A DNA stretch of 64,000 nt from Xiheicaenibacterium sp046351325 (GTDB taxonomy: Bacteria; Myxococcota_A; Polyangia; Polyangiales; Polyangiaceae): the NCBI GenBank assembly GCA_046351325.1, contig JAXLYR010000002.1, positions 930,001 through 994,000 of the forward strand, given 5' to 3'. Shown here one piece after another: positions 48,101-54,396 of the stretch (positions within the stretch are counted from its first letter, which is position 1; the number at the start of each line of letters is the position of its first letter). The translations under genes were made by a program, and so were the position numbers. A model generated the notes under the pieces. The model searched no databases. It was not told the origin of the DNA and worked only from the letters and a program-made list of their open reading frames with translations.

Positions 48101-48580
48101 TTGAAAGATGCGAGTGTTCTCGCGCAGCGTCGCCAAATGGAGCTTGGGGGCGACCCTGATTCGATAGAGCGACAGCCCCTCTTCGACCGAGCGGACAGGC
48201 CCGCGACGATCGAGCGATATACAGATGCCTTGAATGACGCGCGGGGCCTGCTCGGTCGCGCGGAGGACGAGCTTCGCGTCGCGGCCGACGACCAGCGCCT
48301 CGAGGGCGCTGAGATCGGCGTCGCTGCCGCCGGGCGAGAACGCGCGGAGCGCGCTGGAGGCGAGCTCCGTGACCCGCTGGACAGCCTCGTCAGCGCCGAA
48401 GTTGTCGAGCGGGGCGACGACCGTGACGTCGAACGAGAAGAGCTCGGAGACAGCCTCGTGCCCATCGACCGCGACGACCCTGAGCTCCGCGGGGAGGCCA
48501 TCGATCTGGAGCTCGAAGAGCTGGCTGGAGCTCGCCTCCGAGAAGAGGCTGCCGATCATCTGTGGGAAGCTCGTCGTCAT
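45191..48580 (-). CDS. vgrG: Type VI secretion VgrG spike with LysM and peptidoglycan-binding tail
   Basis: ATG 48580 (MTTSFPQMIGSLFSE) gives 1129 residues. Residues about 15-480 are the gp27-like part (LFELQIDGLPAELRVVAVDG, EYCVQYRESDFDFVARILAE, FFFFEPAG). The gp5-like OB fold follows (DRHGRVKVQFHWDRQGG, WLRVMAPWAGAGWG, MEVTVAFLGGDPDKPVVTG). A beta-helix needle (repeated RNVVVHGNANNTV-type motifs) leads into a DUF2345 region. Unlike a minimal VgrG it carries about 280 extra residues: an Ig-like piece, a LysM (PHDHLAQIAAEHGFSADEL), and a C-terminal peptidoglycan-binding helical domain (MRLAQLGHFTGAVSDTWS). These could be the effector-loading adaptor or bind the target wall. No other T6SS genes are in the window, so this is an orphan cassette. 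Confidence 0.93.
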   Translation of the reverse strand: MTTSFPQMIGSLFSEASSSQLFELQIDGLPAELRVVAVDGHEAVSELFSFDVTVVAPLDNFGADEAVQRVTELASSALRAFSPGGSDADLSALEALVVGRDAKLVLRATEQAPRVIQGICISLDRRGPVRSVEEGLSLYRIRVAPKLHLATLRENTRIFQNTTVKAIVNQVLEDYSIACRWDDSAETPGREYCVQYRESDFDFVARILAEAGMFFFFEPAGTALVEAARAGGLVTLAATLSSLGELTTEPHVVFASTAHMYAPLVDATLEGAAQALLDDVLDAAATVTGMSALSQLGALAAPGLPFRPEAGLATDGRAHVRELALERTLRPQTVELRDYDFERPLLPLVAASRSRLPGRGSPHEAQTGSEVASALPVPFPLELYEHEGDYARPHVDTTRARLILEQARATARVGRGVSTAIGLAAGTRFKLEEHPNPVLNREYAITRIHHRGHVPEWARAHGSSEAIFENRFDCVPAEIAARPARPQPKVVSVLETAVVVGPADHEIHTDRHGRVKVQFHWDRQGGRDEHSSAWLRVMAPWAGAGWGHQFLPRIGMEVTVAFLGGDPDKPVVTGALYNEVNPPTFALPGSATRSGIRTRSTPNSTGHNELSFEDAAGEEEIFLRAERDLREEVRQNREARVRGSDTRAVEGEQRLTVQGRARESYGDLHEEEVRRDRNVVVHGNANNTVSGDRRAVVRGRDSTAVHDSLELRVDGDATHRIGGCHTILVGSASAPRSLVAHVEGVMSLSSSRVLELSSETQIVLRCGASRVIIADDGIYLDGPKIVQTGESSSSLVGAKIELKSDNAVTAQGGSVTLTSASGGAVKIEAGVEASGSSISLKSASASVESEASESKPKTTIELVGHDGKGVAGARYRISTDDGETGGVLDRDGQAELELEGSARISVPDHALEDEDDAGSGRRTVVAGPHDHLAQIAAEHGFSADELWQADANATLREQRANPQVLRAGDVLVVPLREPSARDLHVGQLNSFSARVPMLDTEVRFFDADGPLASKSCRIEGLEPEPVDATTDGDGVLTIHHPANHAAVTVVFPDMDARYELTLGGLDPVEEASGAQMRLAQLGHFTGAVSDTWSDAARAALRQFQAAAGLDESGEPDAATLDALRNTFGS

Positions 48581-48630
48581 CGTGCGGGTCCCTCGCAATC
48601 GGCGCGAGAGTACACCGCTAGATGGTTGGG

Positions 48631-48701
48631 CACGAGCGCGTGGAATCGAACCACGTCGACGCCTGATTTGGAGACAGGCCGGCTACCGTAGCCTCACTCG
48701 T
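48631..48701 (-). tRNA. Aberrant tRNA-Trp(CCA)-like gene with collapsed D-arm
   Basis: A full cloverleaf can be drawn on the minus strand: acceptor ACGAGTG/CGCTCGT (7 bp, one G-U), D-arm GGCTA-CGG-TAGCC (5-bp stem, only 3 loop nt), anticodon loop CTCCAAA (CCA), T-arm CGTGG-TTCGATT-CCACG, discriminator G, no encoded CCA. The anticodon stem has a T-T mismatch at 31-39. The D-loop lacks G18-G19, which normally docks onto the T-loop, so the L-shape would be compromised. It is either a pseudo-tRNA or an unusual tRNA. It starts 3 nt after the permuted Lys element and ends 50 nt before vgrG. Confidence 0.55.
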
Positions 48702-48704
48702 AGA

Positions 48705-48838
48705 TTGGAGCCGAGTGCCAAGACCTCAAGGAGTGCTCTCCCAACTGAGCTATTGGAGCTCGCGCTCCAAGCGGGACTCGAACCCGCGACCACCCGATTA
48801 AAAGTCGGTTGCGTGTAGGGTCTGGTCGATGGCTCCAA
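48705..48838 (-). tRNA. Circularly permuted tRNA-Lys(UUU)-like element
   Basis: On the minus strand the 3' half (48810-48764: anticodon stem-loop with CTTTTAA, T-arm GCGGG-TTCGAGT-CCCGC, acceptor 3' strand TTGGAGC) precedes the 5' half (48759-48734: acceptor GCTCCAA, TA, D-arm GCTC-AGTTGGGA-GAGC, A26). The two are joined by GCGA (48763-48760), a GNRA tetraloop sequence. Put in normal order they make a canonical tRNA with U8, A14, G18-G19, A21, U33 and a normal T-loop; only pair 27-43 is mismatched (A-G). The outer flanks pair with each other: TTGGAGCC with GGCTCCAA (8 bp), a 5x5 loop, then CCAGACC with GGTCTTGG (7 bp, one bulge). No normal 5' half exists upstream. Confidence 0.6.
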
Positions 48839-48875
48839 ACGCGAGCGACGGAGGAGCTTGCTCGGGGCTGACGAC

Positions 48876-48892
48876 TGTCGACAACGTCGACA
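48876..48892. promoter_or_regulatory. 17-bp palindrome upstream of the tRNA-like array
   Basis: TGTCGACAACGTCGACA is a perfect inverted repeat with 7-bp arms, 37 bp upstream of the permuted tRNA element and 136 bp before the RCC1 gene start. It could be an operator for the tRNA/vgrG unit or for the divergent gene. Position is the only evidence. No other structure was seen in the gap to 49028. Confidence 0.35.
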
Positions 48893-49028
48893 CGCGAGTG
48901 GCCAATTCAGCGAAGCGAGCGGCGCGCAATGTGGCGTGCAACATGCGCAGTTGCATGGAAAATGCCTAGAATTCCGAGCGGCGCGCCCTCGTCTTGCGTG
49001 ATAGGTCCGGCAGGAGGAGCGTGGTTCG

Positions 49029-50312
49029 ATGATGAAGGCTTGTTCGGTGGCACTGGTGGCTATGGCTTTGGGTGTCGCGGCGTGCGGGGACAGCGGCACG
49101 GGTGGCAGCGGGACTGGCGCGAACGGTGAGGGCGGTACTGGCGCGAACGGTACTGGCGCCAATGGAAGCGGCGGGAGCGGCAATGGCGGCGCGGGCAGCG
49201 CGACTGGCGGCGCTGGCGGCGGTCCAGTCCTCACACCAGGCCCCGAGCTCGTGTCCCTCGCGGGGGGCGAACATACGACCTGCGCGGTGCTCGCGGACGG
49301 GACTGCGCGCTGTTGGGGCGACAATCGAGCGGGTCAGCTGGGGGACGGGACCACCGAGTCCAGCGTCAAACCCGTCGAGGTGAGCGGCGTGAGCGACGCG
49401 GTGGCGATCGCGGCCGGCTAGGAGTTTGCCTGCGTCCTGCACGCGGGCGGCACGGTGTCTTGCTGGGGCTCGGGGTCGAATGGTCGGCTCGGCAATGGCT
49501 TGAGCACGGACTCTTCAGTCCCGGTCGACGTGGTGGGGCTCAGCGACGTCGTCGAGATCGGCGCGGGTTTCTCCACGGCTTGCGCGCTACGGGGCGACGG
49601 GACGGTCGCGTGCTGGGGTCGCGGCGGCAACTTTGGCTCGAACAATCTCACGGACACCCCGACGCCCGTCGACGTGCCCGGCTTGAGCGACGTCGTGCAC
49701 CTCTCGACCGCGAGCCACGGCGGGACGAGCTACACGTCTCGGACTTGCGGCGTGCGCTCGGACGGCTCGGCGTTCTGCTGGGGGCTCAACGCTGATGGTC
49801 AGAACGGCGACGGCACGCAAGACGACGCGCGCACGCCTGTCGACATTCCAGCTGTCGACGACGCGAGCGCGATCGCGGCTGCGCTCACGCACACCTGCGT
49901 CGTGCGCTCGGACGGGACGTATTGCATGGGCGCGGCGCCGCTCGGCGACGGCGGCGTCGAGCGCCAGTTCGTCCCGACGCTCGTCACGACCGACGTCGCG
50001 TTCGAGTCCTTGTCTGCGGGCTGGGAGCACACCTGCGGGCTCACCGCGGGCGGCGACGTATGGTGTTGGGGGCGCAACGGCTCGGGACAAATCGGCGATG
50101 GCGCAGAGCTGACGGTGAGCGACCAACGGCTCGTCCCCGCGCAGTCCAAGGTCTCGAACGTCGTGCTATTGGCCGCGGGCTCGACGCACACGTGCGCCTA
50201 TACCAGCGAGCAAATCACCTGGTGTTGGGGGCACAATGAGTATGGCGAGACGGGGTCGGGCGAGACAGGCTCGCTCTCGCGCTCCAATACGCCAGCGCCA
50301 GTCGAATGGTGA
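49029..50312 (+). pseudogene. RCC1-repeat lipoprotein interrupted by an in-frame TAG
   Basis: ATG 49029 opens a lipoprotein signal (CSVALVAMALGVAACGDS) and a Gly/Ala/Asn linker. RCC1-like blades follow (TTCAVLADGTARCWGDNRAG). A TAG at 49419-49421 stops the frame after AVAIAAG, but the same frame continues at once with EFACVLHAGGTVSCWGSGS and further blades to the stop at 50312. Between G and E the family usually has an aromatic or His residue, so a one-base change of TAC/TAT (Tyr) to TAG is the simplest cause. Without it the protein is 427 residues. Since TAG is not the Sec codon, selenocysteine does not explain it. Confidence 0.8.
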
Positions 50313-50447
50313 TCAGCAGTCAGGGCGTGGCGTTCGCGTGAGGCGTGCGCGCGCGCCCTCGACCAGGCCCAAGAGCACAATCAAGAGAAGCGGCGCGACG
50401 CGCACGCCGACAATCAGCCAGACGGTCTCGTCCAGGCCTTGAATCAT
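50313..50447 (-). CDS. Small single-pass membrane protein (44 residues)
   Basis: ATG 50447 starts MIQGLDETVWLIVGVRVAPL, continuing LLIVLLGLVEGARARLTRTP and ending RPDC. One transmembrane helix covers about residues 9-30 with positive residues after it, so N-out/C-in orientation is likely. An upstream CAGGTG could serve as a weak ribosome-binding site. The stop codon abuts the end of the convergent RCC1 gene. There is no homology claim. It could be a real small membrane protein or chance, but the hydrophobic pattern is unlike the Arg-rich antisense frames around it. Confidence 0.4.
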   Translation of the reverse strand: MIQGLDETVWLIVGVRVAPLLLIVLLGLVEGARARLTRTPRPDC

Positions 50448-50549
50448 GGGCACCTGTCTTTGGGGCGCGGACTATCGCGCGCCGTGGCTGTCTACTTGGG
50501 GCACGAAGCGGCTCTTGACCACTTCGTAAGCGCACTCTTTTGTCGCCGG

Positions 50550-51599
50550 CTATTGATTAGTCGGCTCACTATTTCCAATCCGGGTGCGGAGGACGGCGTC
50601 GAGCGTCGAGGCGAGCTCGGCTTCGGTTCGGACGAGGTGGAGGCCTGGGTCGGTCGCGGCCATGCGCTCGAGATCGCCTGCGGCGAAGGCAACGACGGGC
50701 ACGTCGAGGGCGCGCGCTTCGCGGACCGCGGTCGGTGAGCCCTCGACGAGCGAGGTCGAGACGAGAGCGCTCGCGTGCGCGATCCAGCCGAGCGCGACCT
50801 CGCGCGGGACGAAGCCCACTGCGTGGACGTTGCGCGGGAGCTCGCGAGGACGATCTCCGACGACGACGAGCCGCGCGCCGCTCCGCTCGGCCCACCTCAA
50901 GGCGACGTCGAGTCTCTTCGAGGGGATCGCGCGCCCGACCCACACGACGAACGGCCCGAAGCCTGGCGGGCGCGGATCGCCAACGTTCTCGAGCTCGAGC
51001 TCGAGGGGAGCGCGCTCGATGCGCGCAGCGTTGCGGAGGGTGATCGCGGCGGCAGGATCGAGGACGTCGGTGAGCGCGTCGAGGAGCGGCTCCGCGACGA
51101 ACACGAACGAGGTTCTTCGAGCGAGGAGGCGCGCGACGACCACGCGCGCGAGCCGAGGATTCTGCGAGAGCAAGCGCACGTCCGCGCCGTGCGCCCAGGC
51201 CTCGAGCGGCGCGCGAGGCGCGCTGAAGGCGAGGGGAAACGCTGACGGCACGAGCCAGTGCGCGACCAGCCGATCGAGGCCGCGGGCGCTCTCTCTCGCG
51301 AGGTGCCAGGCGGCGCGGGTCATCACCGCGGGGGCCGCGAGCGCGCGGGTCTTGTCGTCGCGGAGGTTCGCGAGCACGCCGGGCCAGCCGAAGAGTCGCG
51401 CGCCACCCATGAAGACAACGTTCAAGCTACCGGGATGGAATTTCTCGAGCGATGGCGTTGTGGCTCGGGAACCTCCGAGCGCGACGACGTGGACCTCGTT
51501 GCCCTCGCGAGCGAGCGCGCGAGCGTGGGCGCGCACGAAGTGCCCCGAGGGATCGCCGCGTTCAGCGGGGTAGCTGGTGGTGATGAAGGCGATCCGCAC
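50550..51599 (-). CDS. Family 4-type glycosyltransferase (GT-B fold)
   Basis: A 349-residue protein from GTG 51599 (VRIAFITTSYPAERGDPSG, the Gly-rich first strand of GT-B acceptor domains). The Rossmann-like C-terminal half has FVVWVGRAIPSKRLDVALRW, LVVVGDRPRELPRNVHAVGF, and the nucleotide-sugar region ASALVSTSLVEGSPTAVREA, where the E-G-S-P and following Glu match the E-x7-E motif of GT4 retaining enzymes. There is no signal or membrane segment. It would transfer a sugar from a nucleotide donor to a lipid or polysaccharide acceptor. There are no other glycan genes beside it. It is divergent from the TPR gene. Confidence 0.85.
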   Translation of the reverse strand: MRIAFITTSYPAERGDPSGHFVRAHARALAREGNEVHVVALGGSRATTPSLEKFHPGSLNVVFMGGARLFGWPGVLANLRDDKTRALAAPAVMTRAAWHLARESARGLDRLVAHWLVPSAFPLAFSAPRAPLEAWAHGADVRLLSQNPRLARVVVARLLARRTSFVFVAEPLLDALTDVLDPAAAITLRNAARIERAPLELELENVGDPRPPGFGPFVVWVGRAIPSKRLDVALRWAERSGARLVVVGDRPRELPRNVHAVGFVPREVALGWIAHASALVSTSLVEGSPTAVREARALDVPVVAFAAGDLERMAATDPGLHLVRTEAELASTLDAVLRTRIGNSEPTNQ

Positions 51600-51642
51600 G
51601 AGCGCGAGGGGACGGCATGTAGGATGCAGACGAGACGGCGAC

Positions 51643-53010
51643 ATGTCCACGACGACGATCCACGCAGGCTCTGAGTTTTTCCTCGCGAAGAAGGACGTCG
51701 GGCGCGCGCTCGCGGCGCTGAAGAAGGTCGTCGCGGAGCACGAGACGCCCGAAGATCTCGCGCGCGATCCGAAGGCGTTCGAGGCGGCCACGTCGCTCGC
51801 GGACGCGCTGAAGATCGCGGGCCTCGAGGCCACGCTCGAAGGCGGCGACGTGGTCGGATTGCGCTGGCTCGGCGGCCCGCTGCCGCACACGTCGCGCGCG
51901 CTCGCGACGCTGCTCGGCGCGATGGCCCCGTGGGTGAAGAAGCAGAGCTACCTCACGATGGTCGACGGGACGGAGCCGATCTTCATCGTCTTCAACGGCA
52001 AGACCGCGAAGGTCCCGATCGGTGAGCCGCGGCGCGACGTCGTCGGGCGCTGGCGCAAGGCCCAGACCTGTCACGGACGAAAGCGCTACGAGCAGGCGGT
52101 TCGCCTCTATTCGGAGTTCATGGTGTTGGCGACCGCGTTCCCCAACGACCAGGACATGCGCGAGCTCATCGTCGACGACGCGTGGGACGCTCGCAACATC
52201 GGCCTCGCGAAGCTCGGTCGCTGGGAGGAGCTCGCGCACATCCTCAGCACCGCGCCCGAGGAGCACGCAGGCTCGGCGAGCGGCCTCCTCTACAACCTGC
52301 GACGCGAAGACCCCGAGGGCTTCGAGACGCTCGCGCGCCGCGTCCTCGAGCTCGTGCCGAACCACCGCGCCGCGCTCGAGGAGCTCGCAGAGCGATGCTT
52401 CTACGACACGCCTCGACCCGCCGAGGCGCTCGCGTTCGCGCGCGGCTGGCTCGCACAGGACCCCGAGTCGACGCGCGCCCAAACGCTGCTCGGGAGCGTT
52501 CATTTCGCCCTCGGGCAGTGGGCCGAGGCCCGGCCGTTGTTCGAGGCGGTGGGTGCCCAGAGCGAGCTCGCGAACTGCCTCGACATGCTGGGCGAGGGCG
52601 CGCGCGCGAACGAGGTCCGCAAGGCGGCGGTGGAGCGTTGGAAGGACGAATACCGCGAGAGCGACTGGGCTCCGCAGCTGGCTCAGATCGCGGAGGTTCT
52701 CGTGGAGCTCGGCGAACCTGAGGCTGCCCTCACATTCCTGGAGCGCGGCGCGACGATGCGCGGCGCGGACAAGGCGTACTTCGTCGGTGTGCTCGGGCGA
52801 ACGCAGCTCGCGGTGGGTCGCGTGGATGAGGCGGTGAGCTCGCTCGAGAAGGCGCTCGAGCTCTCGCCCAATTGGGAGCTCGCGATGGTCGAGCTTGCTC
52901 GCGCGCTGACGCTTCAGGGCGGGGACAAGAAGCGGGTCCGCGCGCTCCAGAAGAAAGCGAGCGCGTCGTGTGCCTTCGCGGCCAGTAGGGTGGCTGCAGT
53001 CTCGCGGTGA
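51643..53010 (+). CDS. TPR-repeat cytoplasmic protein
   Basis: A 455-residue protein from ATG 51643 (MSTTTIHAGSEFFLAKKDVG). The first 150 residues contain an unrecognised domain (LRWLGGPLPHTSRALATLLG, LTMVDGTEPIFIVFNGKTAKV). From about residue 160 the sequence is helical repeats with TPR-type spacing: RKRYEQAVRLYSEFMVLATA, AEALAFARGWLAQDPESTRA, LLGSVHFALGQWAEARPLFE, VDEAVSSLEKALELSPNWEL. There is no signal peptide, so it probably scaffolds a cytosolic complex. Partners unknown. Confidence 0.75.
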   Translation: MSTTTIHAGSEFFLAKKDVGRALAALKKVVAEHETPEDLARDPKAFEAATSLADALKIAGLEATLEGGDVVGLRWLGGPLPHTSRALATLLGAMAPWVKKQSYLTMVDGTEPIFIVFNGKTAKVPIGEPRRDVVGRWRKAQTCHGRKRYEQAVRLYSEFMVLATAFPNDQDMRELIVDDAWDARNIGLAKLGRWEELAHILSTAPEEHAGSASGLLYNLRREDPEGFETLARRVLELVPNHRAALEELAERCFYDTPRPAEALAFARGWLAQDPESTRAQTLLGSVHFALGQWAEARPLFEAVGAQSELANCLDMLGEGARANEVRKAAVERWKDEYRESDWAPQLAQIAEVLVELGEPEAALTFLERGATMRGADKAYFVGVLGRTQLAVGRVDEAVSSLEKALELSPNWELAMVELARALTLQGGDKKRVRALQKKASASCAFAASRVAAVSR

Positions 53011-53091
53011 AGGGTGCAGACTCTGGCCCCAAAATTTCACCGAACGATCGTGCTTTGTGCTGGAAACACGAAAAGCACAAAACACGAAAAG

Positions 53092-53122
53092 CCGAGCCCC
53101 ATGGGTGTGGGGGTCGGCTCGG
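53092..53122 (-). terminator. Intrinsic terminator of rpsU
   Basis: Read on the minus strand, CCGAG...CTCGG with an inner CCCC/GGGG helix is followed by a T-rich tract (TTTTCGTGTTTTG). It begins 19 bp after the rpsU stop. On the plus strand the A-rich mirror side has the direct repeat CACGAAAAGC/CACAAAACACGAAAAG and gives no U-tract, so termination is directional. Confidence 0.7.
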
Positions 53123-53140
53123 ATCCCGTGAGGAGGCTCG

Positions 53141-53362
53141 TCAGATCATCTCGATCTTGGAGCGCTTGCGGCGGCGGCGAGCGGCCTCGGAGGCCTTCTT
53201 GCGGCGCTTCACCGAGGGCTTCATGTAGTGCCGGCGCCGCTTCAGCTCGCGCAGGATCCCCTCTGCGGCCATCTTTCGCTTGAGGTGCTTGATGGCGCGC
53301 TCGATGCCCTTGTCACCGACCGTGACTTCGAGGGGCTTGCACTGAATGGCTTCACTCGGCAT
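53141..53362 (-). CDS. rpsU: Ribosomal protein bS21
   Basis: A 73-residue basic protein, ATG 53362 (MPSEAIQCKPLEVTVGDKGI). The bS21 pattern is plain: RAIKHLKRKMAAEGILRELK, then RRRHYMKPSVKRRKKASEAA and an Arg/Lys tail. It belongs to the 30S subunit and helps anti-Shine-Dalgarno interaction. Length is typical. It is separated from the MscS gene by 83 bp and has its own terminator. In some bacteria bS21 paralogues tune translation; whether this is the only copy cannot be told here. Confidence 0.96.
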   Translation of the reverse strand: MPSEAIQCKPLEVTVGDKGIERAIKHLKRKMAAEGILRELKRRRHYMKPSVKRRKKASEAARRRRKRSKIEMI

Positions 53363-53445
53363 GGCGGAAGTTGGAGCTCCTTTCGGGGATCTTAGAAGGG
53401 CCGGGAACCTACCCGAGCGAGCAGGCTTTAGCAAGCGTTCACGCA

Positions 53446-54378
53446 TCAAGTCTTCGGCGAGTCGGGGAGCGAGGGCGGCTGAGGTGGCTTGCCCTCGCGC
53501 GTGAGGTCGAAGCGACGCACGGTTGGGTAGGCAAAATCCACGCTTTCCATGCGCGCAAACCCGTCGAGGATGGCCTCCCAGATTTGGCTCGTGGAGACGC
53601 GGCGCGTCCGCGGACGACAGAGATAGCGCATGGTGAGGCGCACGCCTTCGCCGACGGTGTCGACCCAAACGACGGGCGTCGTGCGTGCGAATTGGATGTG
53701 CATCGCCTCGCTCGCGCGCACGACGTCGGCCTCGTCGACCTTCTCGGCGTGCTCGTCGAGGATGCCCTCGAGGCAGCGCTTCGCGGCACGCCAGTCGCTC
53801 TCGAACGTGACGGTGACCGCGATCTCGTTCCAAATGAACGGGAAGCCGTGGTCGTAGCCCGCGACCGAGTGCTTGAAGAGCCAGCCGTTCGGAACGTGGA
53901 TGAGCCTGCCGGTGCTCTGATCGGCGTTCACCCAGTTGCCGATCTCGAGGAGGGTGAAGCTGAAGGGACGGATGTCGACGACGTCGCCTGCGTGCTCGCC
54001 GATCTGCACGCGATCGCCGACGCGGAAGGGGCGGTTCGTCACCACGTAGACCCAGCCCGCGAGGCTCTCGAGAGGATCTTGCAGAGAGACCGCGACGCCC
54101 GCCGAGATGAACGCGATCCACGTGCCGATGCCCGAATCACCCTGGAACCAGACGCGCGCGACGACCGCGAGCGAGGCGAGGACGAGCCCGAGGCGCGCGG
54201 CCCGCACGAAGCGAAACCGCGTCGCGGCGTCGTCGACCTGCTTGCTGATCAGCGTGTTCGCCGCGCGGCGCACGAAGATGTACGCGGCGACGACGAGGGC
54301 CGTGAGGATGGCTTTGCGGATGAAGTCCGACGACGTACCGACGACTTCGGCGAGCCAGCGAGCGACGGTTTCGATCAA
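53446..54378 (-). CDS. MscS-family mechanosensitive channel
   Basis: A 310-residue integral membrane protein. Hydrophobic helices at about 19-36 (AILTALVVAAYIFVRRA), 60-80 (LGLVLASLAVVARVWFQ) and the pore-lining TM3 region 85-120 (GIGTWIAFISAGVAVSLQDP), followed by the MscS beta domain (NRPFRVGDRVQIGEHAGDVV, DIRPFSFTLLEIG). The C-terminal alpha/beta vestibule domain is present (EIAVTVTFESDWRAAKRCLE). Gly/Ala spacing in TM3 fits the family. It relieves osmotic pressure by opening under membrane tension. Confidence 0.93.
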   Translation of the reverse strand: MIETVARWLAEVVGTSSDFIRKAILTALVVAAYIFVRRAANTLISKQVDDAATRFRFVRAARLGLVLASLAVVARVWFQGDSGIGTWIAFISAGVAVSLQDPLESLAGWVYVVTNRPFRVGDRVQIGEHAGDVVDIRPFSFTLLEIGNWVNADQSTGRLIHVPNGWLFKHSVAGYDHGFPFIWNEIAVTVTFESDWRAAKRCLEGILDEHAEKVDEADVVRASEAMHIQFARTTPVVWVDTVGEGVRLTMRYLCRPRTRRVSTSQIWEAILDGFARMESVDFAYPTVRRFDLTREGKPPQPPSLPDSPKT

Positions 54379-54396
54379 CGTGGGCCGCGTGAAGAA

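Noticed and set aside
48781..48838. Ordinary tRNA-Lys with its 5' half upstream
   Set aside because: The upstream sequence TTTGGAGCCATCGACCAG has no D-arm and no strand complementary to TTGGAGC. The only matching 5' half lies downstream, hence the permuted reading.
49419..49421. Selenocysteine or pyrrolysine recoding in the RCC1 gene
   Set aside because: The codon is TAG, not TGA, so tRNA-Sec cannot read it. No pyl genes or CUA tRNA were seen; an aromatic codon changed by one base explains it better.
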